Below are positions 32,301-37,352 of a DNA stretch of 64,000 bases, one piece after another. The DNA comes from Sphingomonas sp. GM_Shp_1 (GTDB lineage: Bacteria > Pseudomonadota > Alphaproteobacteria > Sphingomonadales > Sphingomonadaceae). The translations under genes were made by a program, and so were the position numbers. The DNA lies in the NCBI RefSeq assembly GCF_026540895.1, contig NZ_JALNUR010000011.1, forward strand, positions 28,747 through 92,746, read 5' to 3'. How positions within the stretch are numbered: position 1 is the first letter of the stretch; the number at the start of each line of letters is the position of its first letter. Under the pieces are notes generated by a model. That model had not been told where the DNA came from. It saw nothing but the letters and a program-made list of their open reading frames with translations, and searched no databases.

Positions 32301-35120
32301 GTGATCGCCAAGCGCGACCTGACCACCTCGGTCTCCGTCAACGACAAGGTCTATGACGGCACCACGCTGGCCACCGGCACGCTCAGCCCGTTGCAGAACG
32401 TGATCGCAGGGGACGATGTCGCGGTTTCGGTCGCGATGGCGTTCGCCGACCGGAATGCGGGCGCGAACAAGACGGTGACGATCGGCACCGGCATGTTGTC
32501 GGGCCTGAGCGCGGCCAACTACAACCTCGTCCCGCTGCCGACCTCGGCCACGGCGACGATCGCCAAGGCCGCCCTCGCGCTCACTGCCGTCAGCGATATC
32601 CGCCAGTATGACGGGACCTTGACCTCGACCGGGACGGTCGTCGCCAACGGTCTGGTCGCTGGCGACAGCGTCACCGCCAGCCAGGTCTTCGACAGCAAGA
32701 ACGCTGGCGGACGGACGCTGCGGGTCGCTGCGGGCTATGCGCTCAACGACGGTAACGGTGGCAACAACTATGCGGTGACGCTGGTCGATGCGGCGGGTGC
32801 GATCACCCAGCGTGTTCTGACCACCTCGGTCGCGGTCGACACCAAGGAGTATGACGGCACCACCGCGGCGACCGGTACGTTCGGCGCGCTCCAGAATTTG
32901 GTGAGCGGCGAGACGGTGACGCTGTCGGGCGGAACGCTGGCGTTCGCCGACCGCAATGCCGGTATCGGCAAGGCGGTCACCGTCACCGGCGCCACGCTGG
33001 GCGGAGCGGATGCGGCCAATTACGTGCTGAGCACGACCGGCAACGGTACGGGCACCATCACGCGCAAGGCGATCGCGCTCAACGCGGTGACCGACAGCAA
33101 GGTGTATGACGGCACGACCGCCTCGGCGGCACAGGTACAGGCGGTCGGCCTGGTCGCGGGCGACGTGGTCAACGCGACCCAGTCGTTCGACGGCAAGAAT
33201 GCGGGCGACCGCACGCTGTCGATCAACGGTGGCTGGACCATCGCGGACGGCAATGGCGGCAACAACTATGCCGTCAGCCTCGGCAACCCGGCCGCTGGCG
33301 TCATCGTCCGCAAGGAGTTGCAGGTCACCTCGCAGGTCGCGAACAAGGTGTATGACGGCACGACGGCGGCGACCGGTTCCATCACCGGCCTGTCCGGCGT
33401 GGTCGCGGGCGACACCGTCGCCACCAACGGCACCGGGACCTTCGCGTTCGTCGACCGCAACGCCGGTATCGGCAAGTCGGTCACCGTCAACGGCGTGACG
33501 CTGTCCGGCGCGGATGCCGCCAACTATGTCCTCGGCACCATCGCGAGCGGCACCGCCAATGTCGCCAAGGCGCTGCTGACACTGACGGCGGCTGCCGACA
33601 GCAAGGTCTATGACGGCACAGCGGCGTCGGTCGGGACGGTCGCGATCAGCGGTCTCGTCGCCAACGACACCGCCAGCGCCACCCAGGCCTTCGACAGCAA
33701 GAATGCGGGCAGCCGCACGATCCTGGCCGACCGCTGGACCATCAACGACGGCAATGACGGCGGCAACTATGCCGTCGTCCGGATCGCCGCGAACGGCTCC
33801 GTCGCGCAGAAGATGCTGACGGGCCAGCTCACCGGCACGGTCAGCAAGGTGTATGACGGTACGACCGCCGCCACCCTGTTGCCGGTCAACATCGACGGTG
33901 TGATCGCGGGCGACGCCCTGACCCTGACCATGGCGGGCGCCAGCTATGCCGACCGCAATGTCGGCACCGGCAAGCGGGTCACGGTGAACGGCATGGCGCT
34001 GACCGGCGCCGATGCGGGCAATTATGTCCTCCTGTCGAACAGCGCCGACGCCGATGTCGGTACGATCACGCCGCGCGCGGTGACGGTCGTCGGCTCGGGC
34101 CTGGGCGCGAAGACCTATGACGGTCGTACGCTGCTCGATCACGACCAGCTGGGCACGCTGACGTTCGTTGCGGGGGGCGGGGATGCCATCACTCAGGCGT
34201 TGCTGGCGGCCGATGGCGTCGTCCTCGACACCAGCGGCGTCACCGGCACGCTGGCGGATCGCAATGCGGGCAGCGGCAAGAGCGTCGACCTGACGGGCTA
34301 CGCGCTCGATGGAAATACGTTCGGCAATTACGAGCTGGTCAACCAGATGGTGCGTGGCGTTGCGGATGTCGCACGGGCGCGGTTGACCCTGACCGCAACG
34401 GGCGAGGACAAGGTCTATGACGGCACCACGACCTCGTCGGGCTCCGTCCAGGTGCTCGGCCTGATCGCGGGCGACACCGTGACGGCCGGTCAGGCCTTCG
34501 ACACCAAGAATGCGGGCAATCGACTGATCAAGGTCGTCGGCGTCTCGCTGGCGGACGGCAATGACGGCGGCAACTATGCCGTGACGTTGCAGGATGCCTC
34601 GGGTGTCATCGCGAAGCGCACTCTGACCGCCACGGTCACGGTGAACGACAAGGTCTATGACGGTACCACCGTCGCCACCGGCAGCATCGGCTCGCTCGGC
34701 AATGTCGTGAACGGCGATAGTCTCGCCGTGGCCGCCAACATGGCGTTCGCCGACCGGAATGTCGGCGCCAACAAGGCGGTGACCCTGACGGGGGTGATGC
34801 TGGCCGGTGCCGATGCGGGCAACTATACCCTCGTACCGATCGCGAACAGCGTCGCCACGATCCGCAAGGCCGATCTGACGGTGACCGCGACCGCCGACCG
34901 CAAGGCCTATGACGGCACGATGGTGTCGAACGGCACGGTGACGGTCAGCGGCCTGATGGCCGGCGACCAGATGACCGGGTTGAAGCAGGCCTTCGACGGC
35001 AAGGATGCCGGTAGCCGGTCGATCGCGGTGACGGACTGGACGCTCGACGACGGCAATGGCGGCGGCAACTACAATGTCGTCAAGGTCAACGCGCTCGGCC
35101 TCATCACGCCGCGCGATGTC
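17250..35120 (+). repeat. array of at least 68 YDG/MBG-type repeats with higher-order periods
   Basis: I count 68 copies of the core (K/R)xYDG or a close variant: 11 before the frameshift and 57 after it. Each unit is about 65-100 residues and follows the order KxYDGTT, then GDxV, then DKNVGxxKxVTVSG, then GADAGNY, then G.I. Period analysis by hand gives an 810-base three-unit block (YDG Tyr codons at 24258, 25068 and 25878; also 30492 and 31302). A nine-unit block starts at 27183, 29490 and 32607; the spacings are 2307 and 3117, and 3117 equals 2307 plus 810. Confidence 0.9.
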
Positions 35121-36323
35121 GTCGTGACCCTGAACAGCGCGTCGAAGCTGCAGGGGCAGGCCGATCCGGCACTGAGCTTCACGGTCACCGCCGGTGGCAT
35201 GATGGCGGGCGACACGATGACCGGCAACGCCGTTCGCGAAGCCGGGGAAAGCGCGGGCGACTATGTCATCCGGCAGGGCAGTCTCTCGGCGGGCTCGAAC
35301 TATGCGGTCACGGTCGTGAACGGCATGTTCCGCATTGTCGCCAACGGCACGGGCGGCGGCAGCACGGGCGGTGGCACTGGCGGCGGCAGCACGGGCGGTG
35401 GCACTGGCGGCGGCAGCACGGGCGGCAGCACGGGCGGCAGCACCGGTGGTGGCACCGGTGGCGGCAGCACCGGTGCCGGGGTGGTAACGCCGGAGGTCGT
35501 CAGGGAGGCGGCTTCGGTCGGTAACCAATTGCCTCCGGTCATCCGGGCCGACACGGGTGGAGCGGCCAGCGCTGGTGGCTCGACCTCCATCTCCACCGCT
35601 CCCTGGTTCGCCAGCGATCCCTTCGGTGGCGCGGCGCAAGGTGGGGCAGCCACCCAAGGCAATGCCGGGGGTCAATTGTCCGGCGGCACCCAAGGCGGCG
35701 CGAATGGCCTGAACACTGGCACTCAGGCCGGTACAAACGGGCTGAATAGCGGCACGCAGAGCGGCGCCAACGGCCTGAATGGCGGCATTCAGAACGGCGC
35801 GAACGGCCTGACTGGTAACAGCCAGGTTGGCACGACCGGCCTGAGCGGTGGCAATCAGAGCGGCAAGAACGGCCAGGCCACCGGCACCCAGACCAATGCG
35901 AGCGGTCAGCAGACCGGCAGCACCTCGGGCGGGAAGAACGGCCAGGGCACCGGTACCCGGACCAACGCCAACGGTCAGCAGACCGGTGATGCTCAGGCTA
36001 GCCAGAACGGCCAGAATGCCGGCACTCAAACTGACGCCAACGGTCAGCAGACCGGCGACGCGCAGGACGGCAAGAACGGCCAGAATGCCGGATCTCAGGA
36101 TGATACCGGCCGGCGGCAGAATGGCGATGACCAAGGCGGTACCGATGGCCAGAACGGCGACGGTACGGCGAAGGGCTCGAACGATGGTGACGGCGGCGAA
36201 GGGGATAAGGCCTGCGCGTCGGGTTCTAAGAGTGCGGGCAATTGCGTGCCGGCCAAGGGCTTCACGCTTCCCTATCCGACGAACCGGATCATCACCCCGA
36301 TCATCAGGTTCCTGCAACGTTAA
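20124..36323 (+). CDS. giant TpsA adhesin, C-terminal ORF
   Basis: This frame continues the adhesin from about 20178 (first sensible residues VLAGDTVNLSGGAASY) to the true C-terminus. The first ATG (20124) lies upstream of the junction in non-adhesin frame and has no ribosome site, so it is not expected to be translated alone. Content: 57 YDG repeats, a terminal MBG domain (VVVTLNSASKLQGQADPALS to VVNGMFRIV, about 35120-35340), a Gly/Ser/Thr linker, a Gly/Asn/Gln-rich repeat region, and a tail with two Cys codons at 36213 and 36243 (C-x9-C) before PTNRIITPIIRFLQR. A similar Cys pair anchors the HMW1 adhesin of Haemophilus on its TpsB partner, so this protein is probably retained on the cell surface. 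Confidence 0.85.
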   Translation: MPATTRSSSRPACQARSRVLAGDTVNLSGGAASYDTKNVGFGKTVSVSGMALTGTDASNYSVNATTSAQVGVVTAKALTASISALSKTYDGNAFASLSAGDVTLTGLVAGDSATLGAGAVASYTNKNVGTGKSVVVAGLTLTGTDAGNYTVANTVSTNNGTILARALTIALSGTASKVYDGTTTATLTSGNFSVSGLLGSDSATLSTGVAAYDTKNVGTGKTVTVTGMALTGADAANYTFATSVTGNIGAITAKTLTASVVDISKTYDGTTSATIGAGGLSLAGVIGGEAVTFGTGATSVYSDKNAGTGKAVVVSGLSLTGADSANYVLASNTISGLGTIQKKALGLSLTGTASKIYDGTTAATLSNANYAMTGVVSGDTAALVLGTAVYGNKNAGTNKAVSVSGLSLSGVDAGNYSIASTIAGTIGTITAKALTLTAVTGEKVYDGTTTSSEAVQVTGVVGGDTVAATQSYDAPRAGTRSLQVDAGYVISDGHGGANYVATIGSAASGTITRRLLTATAAADNKSYDGTTGATGTVTLANVVAGDTVSAGGGLLAFVDRNAGVGKAVTASGWGLAGVDAGNYTLGTIANGVANIGKATLTLTAAADSRTYDGTVASTGTVMHSGLIAGDTLASATQVFDSKNAGSRTLAVNAYTVNDGNGGANYQVVLVGANGTIAKKELTGQLTGTVSKIYDGTTTASLSSADLTGIIAGDLVSVSNTGASYADKNVGTGKTVTVTGMSLGGADAGNYLLRSTSASGDIGAIIARTVTIDTSGRGAKTYDGNVSLSTSQLAPLTLMLASGDAATQAMLAADGVAIDASGMTGTLADRNAGSAKSLTLNGLTLSNNATGNYVLSSAAVTGLADVGRKALTLTAGNDSKTYDGTTLSVVPVASSGMVGNDGFTATTRFDQKNAGTRQLIVDSYTIEDGNGGGNYLVTTAAGTGRIFQRLVATTAIADNKVYDGTTNATGTFTPLTNVIAGDSLSVAGTMQFASRNARTGETVSVSQAALTGADAGNYVLNTIADTTADITPASLILRAVEQTREYDGTTLSNGTVAATGLMAGDSFTATQSFVSKNAGSRALTVNSDYRISDGVDGRNYVVTLAGATGTITRRTLTATATINTKVYDGTTAATGSFDSLMNIALGDDVAVAGGTLTFADRNVGSNKAVTVTGASLGGTDAGNYILSGAVSGVGRITPAALTLNAVGDTKVYDGTVNSAGIVQTVGLVGGDAVIATQTFDAKDAAGRTLQVNNYSVIDGNGGRNYDVTLGATAAGTITAKSLSADVTINNKVYDGTTTATGTINGLTGVISGDTVSVDMSNGVISFVNRDAGIGKAVTVGGLTLSGADASNYQLAGTANGTANIAKATLTLTAAADSKTYDGTLLSSGVVTASGLVGGDTISDMTQAFDTKNAGSRTLSANAWTIADGNGGNNYVVAKVDAVGTIAQKLLTGEITGRISKTYDGTDTATLSAANLDGIIAGDVVTVSNTGATYADKNVGTNKLVTVSGLALAGTDAANYALQSTSTQAAVGTILARQIALSVTGNAAKTYDGTTSLSAGQLGTLSFVLANGDTATQALLTSDGVATDLSAVTGTLADRDAGNGKSVTLTGYGLSNNGLGNYVLTTGSIQGVANVAKATLTLTAAADSKTYDGTVLSSGVVTASGLVGGDTISDMTQAFDTKNAGSRTLSANAWTISDGNGGNNYAVTKVDAVGTIAQKLLTGEITGSISKTYDGTDTATFGAANIDGIIAGDVVTVSNTGATYADKNVGTNKLVTVSGLALAGTDAANYALQSTSAQASVGTILARQIAISVSGTAAKTYDGTTALTAGQLGTLSFVLADGDTATQALLTSDNIAADLSAVTGTLADRNAGNGKSVTLTGYELVNNGLGNYVLTNASIQAVANIAKATLMLTAGSDSKTYDGTALSSGVVTASGLVGGDTISDMTQAFDTKNAGTRVLSANAWTIGDGNGGNNYTVTKVDAVGTIDRKLLTGQLVGTVTKTYDGTDMATLSGANVAGIISGDDVIVSNTGATFADKNVGTNKAVSITGMNLSGSSAGNYLLQSDSATAYIGTIFARTVTLNLAGLGTKTYDGTTALAHSQLGSLALTAASGDAATQTLMATDGVSLNVSGMTGVLADRNAGTGKGVSLSGYTLDGNSLGNYVLASNTVSGLANVDRATLVLTAANESKTYDGTVASTGTVGVVGLKTGDTITDLSQAFASRNVGNRALQVTGYSLDDGNNGANYIVQRVDGTGAIAQRQLSVIATANNKVYDGTTTATGTFGPLQNMVVGDSVGVTATLAFADRNAGAAKTVTASNIILSGADAANYSLTSIADSVADIAKASLVLTAVTDVRQYDGTRTSTGVVSAAGLVSGDSFTATQSFADKNVGSRALRVDADYAVTDGNGGNNYVVTLQDATGAITQRVLTSSVTVDTKEYDGNTAATGTFGALQNIVAGETVTLSGGTLSFANRNAGAGKAVNVTGATLAGADAANYVLSSIGGGTGTITQKALVLNAVTDTKVYDGATASAAQVQAVGLVAGDVVAATQSFDSRNAGDRTLAVNGGWAIADGNGGNNYAVTIGTTAFGTISQKVLQAIATVNDKAYDGTIAATGAATGLSGVVGADAVALGGSGVFAFVDRNAGNGKAVTVSGMTLTGADAGNYSLASIANGTANIAKAVLTLTAVTDSKTYDGTVASSGVVTHSGLVAGDTISGLTQAFDSKAAGNRTLSANAWTISDGNAGGNYAVTKVDAAGSIGQKLLSGELSGTVTKVYDGTTTATLLPTNLLGVVAGDAVVVSTTGADYADQNAGTNKLVTVSGMSLSGADAGNYVLQSASTSANVGEITARRIVVSTTGRGAKTYDGTTTLAANQMGSLVFLAADGDAATQALLSADGVSLNATGVTGTLADRNAGTGKALTLTGYALDGNGLGNYALSSTTIGGLADVARATLVLSAVGDSKTYDGVRTSTGSVGITGLIGSDTATAVQSFDSRNAGDRVLQVTGYNIVDGNGGGNYVVTLQDAVGTIAKRELTAAVMVADKVYDGTRAATGTFGALQNLVMGDTVSATAAMTFNDRNVGASKLVTISGVTLTGADAGNYALLPIASTATASITRAALSLTATTDIRQYDGTLASSGAVQAVGLAAGDSFTATQSFADKNVGSRALRVDAGYALADGNGGNNYLVTLVDATGAITQRVLTSSVTVDTKEYDGNTAATGSFGALQNIVVGETVTLSGGTLTFANRNAGAGKAVNVTGATLAGADAANYVLSTIGDGTGTITQKALVLNAVGDTKVYDNTTASAAQVQAVGLVAGDVVTATQSFDSKNAGTRTLAVNGGWAIADGNGGNNYAVTIGTTAAGTITPKAVQANATVDNKVYDGGTVATGTITGLVGVIAGNDVLTNGNGTFAFVDRNAGDGKTVTVSGVTLTGADASNYTIASIANGTANIAKATLTLTAAADGKTYDGTLLSSGVVTASGLVGGDTISDMTQAFDTKNAGTRTLSANAWTIADGNGGNNYVVAKVDAVGTIAQKLLTGEITGSISKTYDGTDAATFGAANIDGIIAGDVVTVSSTGATYADRNVGTNKLVTVSGLALTGTDAANYALQSTSAQAAVGTILARQIALSVTGNAAKTYDGTTALTAGQLGTLSFVLANGDTATQALLTSDGVATDLSAVTGTLADRNAGNGKSVTLTGYGLSNNAFGNYALTNASLQAVADVAKATLTLTAAADSKTYDGTLLSSGVVTASGLVGGDTIGGVTQAFDTKNAGSRTLSANAWTISDGNGGNNYAVVKVDAVGTIAQKLLTGEITGTVSKVYDGTTAATLLPTNLLGVIAGDAVTVTAGSATYADRNVGTNKLVTVSGITLNGVDAANYLLQGTTASASVGEITARRIAVTTTGLGAKTYDGTTLLGTNQHGTLTFLAADGDAVTQALMNADGVALNATGVTGTLADRNAGTGKGVTLSGYTLDGNAFGNYVLASATTMALADVARAQLTLSAVADSKVYDGTSASSGTVAVTGLVSGDTVTATQAFDSRNAGSRLLQVGGVTLTDGNGGGNYVVTLQDANGVIAKRDLTTSVSVNDKVYDGTTLATGTLSPLQNVIAGDDVAVSVAMAFADRNAGANKTVTIGTGMLSGLSAANYNLVPLPTSATATIAKAALALTAVSDIRQYDGTLTSTGTVVANGLVAGDSVTASQVFDSKNAGGRTLRVAAGYALNDGNGGNNYAVTLVDAAGAITQRVLTTSVAVDTKEYDGTTAATGTFGALQNLVSGETVTLSGGTLAFADRNAGIGKAVTVTGATLGGADAANYVLSTTGNGTGTITRKAIALNAVTDSKVYDGTTASAAQVQAVGLVAGDVVNATQSFDGKNAGDRTLSINGGWTIADGNGGNNYAVSLGNPAAGVIVRKELQVTSQVANKVYDGTTAATGSITGLSGVVAGDTVATNGTGTFAFVDRNAGIGKSVTVNGVTLSGADAANYVLGTIASGTANVAKALLTLTAAADSKVYDGTAASVGTVAISGLVANDTASATQAFDSKNAGSRTILADRWTINDGNDGGNYAVVRIAANGSVAQKMLTGQLTGTVSKVYDGTTAATLLPVNIDGVIAGDALTLTMAGASYADRNVGTGKRVTVNGMALTGADAGNYVLLSNSADADVGTITPRAVTVVGSGLGAKTYDGRTLLDHDQLGTLTFVAGGGDAITQALLAADGVVLDTSGVTGTLADRNAGSGKSVDLTGYALDGNTFGNYELVNQMVRGVADVARARLTLTATGEDKVYDGTTTSSGSVQVLGLIAGDTVTAGQAFDTKNAGNRLIKVVGVSLADGNDGGNYAVTLQDASGVIAKRTLTATVTVNDKVYDGTTVATGSIGSLGNVVNGDSLAVAANMAFADRNVGANKAVTLTGVMLAGADAGNYTLVPIANSVATIRKADLTVTATADRKAYDGTMVSNGTVTVSGLMAGDQMTGLKQAFDGKDAGSRSIAVTDWTLDDGNGGGNYNVVKVNALGLITPRDVVVTLNSASKLQGQADPALSFTVTAGGMMAGDTMTGNAVREAGESAGDYVIRQGSLSAGSNYAVTVVNGMFRIVANGTGGGSTGGGTGGGSTGGGTGGGSTGGSTGGSTGGGTGGGSTGAGVVTPEVVREAASVGNQLPPVIRADTGGAASAGGSTSISTAPWFASDPFGGAAQGGAATQGNAGGQLSGGTQGGANGLNTGTQAGTNGLNSGTQSGANGLNGGIQNGANGLTGNSQVGTTGLSGGNQSGKNGQATGTQTNASGQQTGSTSGGKNGQGTGTRTNANGQQTGDAQASQNGQNAGTQTDANGQQTGDAQDGKNGQNAGSQDDTGRRQNGDDQGGTDGQNGDGTAKGSNDGDGGEGDKACASGSKSAGNCVPAKGFTLPYPTNRIITPIIRFLQR
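35350..36190 (+). repeat. low-complexity linker and Gly/Asn/Gln repeats in TpsA
   Basis: 35352-35478 encodes repeated GGGST/GGGTG units in nearly identical codons. 35680-36150 encodes about a dozen 9-13-residue units of the type GANGLNxGTQ, changing downstream to GKNGQxxGTQTxANGQQTG. Both are likely flexible stalk segments between the repeat fibre and the C-terminal anchor. The identical DNA units make slippage likely. Confidence 0.85.
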
Positions 36324-36342
36324 GTGAGGTGAGGCGGGAATT

Positions 36343-36417
36343 GGGCGCCGTCGGTGGCGGCGCCCGAACAAAGGAATGACATTGCAGGCCCCGCCACCTT
36401 GAAGGGGGCGGGGCCTG
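36343..36417 (+). terminator. two hairpins downstream of tpsA
   Basis: The first hairpin pairs 36343-36350 with 36358-36365 (8 GC-rich pairs); the second pairs 36385-36395 with 36407-36417 (11 perfect pairs, loop 11). They start 20 bases after the tpsA stop codon. Neither has a strong T run, so they could act as terminators in either direction or be REP-like. Confidence 0.55.
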
Positions 36418-36509
36418 AATGATTCTCGGGCGATGGATGAATATCCGCCGCATGTGGTCCGGAGCGACGTGGAACCTAAGCCGGATCAACATTCAGGCGG
36501 AAGGGTTAT

Positions 36510-36536
36510 CATTCCTCCCCTGCACGGGGAGGAATG
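36510..36536. repeat. short perfect palindrome (REP-like)
   Basis: CATTCCTCCCC (36510-36520) pairs perfectly with GGGGAGGAATG (36526-36536) around a 5-base loop. It lies between converging tpsA and the methyltransferase gene and may end transcription of the nitrate operon. Confidence 0.6.
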
Positions 36537-36554
36537 GGTGAATATCGATCGGCT

Positions 36555-37352
36555 CTAGCGAACGTTCAGGGATGTCAGCGTCGTGCATTGGTGCGAATGA
36601 ACACTGCTGCCCGTCCGGCGCGCGCCGATCGCTTCGCCGATCATGAGCAGGGCGGGGTCCTTGTCGCCGATGGTGCGGGTGAGGAAGCCCAGCGCGTCGA
36701 GGCGGCCGGTGATCAGCCTTTCGGTCGGTAGCGAGACGTTCACCGCGATCATCACCGGCGTTTCGGGCGGCATGCCCGCCGCGATCAACTGGCGCGCGAT
36801 TTCTGGCGCGGCGGCGCGGCCCATATAGACGGCCAGCGTCGCATCGGGGGCGGCGAGGGCCTGCCAGTCGAGCGACAGGGGCTCGCCCTCCCGCAAATGC
36901 GCGGTGACCAGGGTCAGGCGGCGCGACAAGCCGCGCAGGGTCAGCGAGATGCTGCCCGAAGCCGCCGCCGCGCTCGCCGCCGTGATACCGGGGCAGACGC
37001 GGACGGCGATTCCGGCGGCGCGGCAGGCGTCGATCTCCTCGGTCGAGCGGCCGAAGATCGACGGATCGCCGCCCTTCAGCCGGACGACCCGCTGGCCCGA
37101 CAGTGCCGCCGCGACGATCAGGCTGTCGATCGTGCCCTGGTCCCTGGAGTGGCGGCCCGAGCGCTTGCCGACGCTGGACAGTTCGGCCGTGTCGGGGACG
37201 AGCGCCAGGATATCCGGGCCGACCAGCGCATCGTAGAAGACGATATCGGCGGCGGCGATCAGTCGCTCGGCCTTGCGGGTCAATAGCTCGGGATCGCCGG
37301 GGCCTGCCCCGACCAGCCAGACCGAACCGGCGGGAAAATCATCCATGCGCAT
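36555..37352 (-). CDS. cobA: uroporphyrinogen-III C-methyltransferase
   Basis: A 265-residue SAM-dependent methyltransferase (SUMT). Visible motifs are VWLVGAGPGDPELLT at the N-terminus, VVRLKGGDPSIFGR (about residue 85), PGITAASAAAA, and VYMGRAA. It makes precorrin-2, the siroheme precursor. Siroheme is the cofactor of NirB in the same operon, which explains its place here. The start is the ATG at 37352, or the ATG at 37346 two codons later; either overlaps the 3' end of nasA by 8-14 bases. No CysG-type dehydrogenase/ferrochelatase domain is fused, so the last siroheme steps must be encoded elsewhere. Confidence 0.92.
   Translation of the reverse strand: MRMDDFPAGSVWLVGAGPGDPELLTRKAERLIAAADIVFYDALVGPDILALVPDTAELSSVGKRSGRHSRDQGTIDSLIVAAALSGQRVVRLKGGDPSIFGRSTEEIDACRAAGIAVRVCPGITAASAAAASGSISLTLRGLSRRLTLVTAHLREGEPLSLDWQALAAPDATLAVYMGRAAAPEIARQLIAAGMPPETPVMIAVNVSLPTERLITGRLDALGFLTRTIGDKDPALLMIGEAIGARRTGSSVHSHQCTTLTSLNVR

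Noticed and set aside
35350..36190. Short direct repeats that might suggest a CRISPR or VNTR array
   Set aside because: Units are in frame, encode Gly/Ser/Thr and Gly/Asn/Gln linkers and lack spacers; they are part of the adhesin.
26427..36371. A 3314-codon open frame antisense to the adhesin repeats
   Set aside because: It mirrors the repeat codons on the opposite strand of GC-rich repetitive DNA, is rich in Arg/His/Gln, and matches no family. It is a composition artefact.
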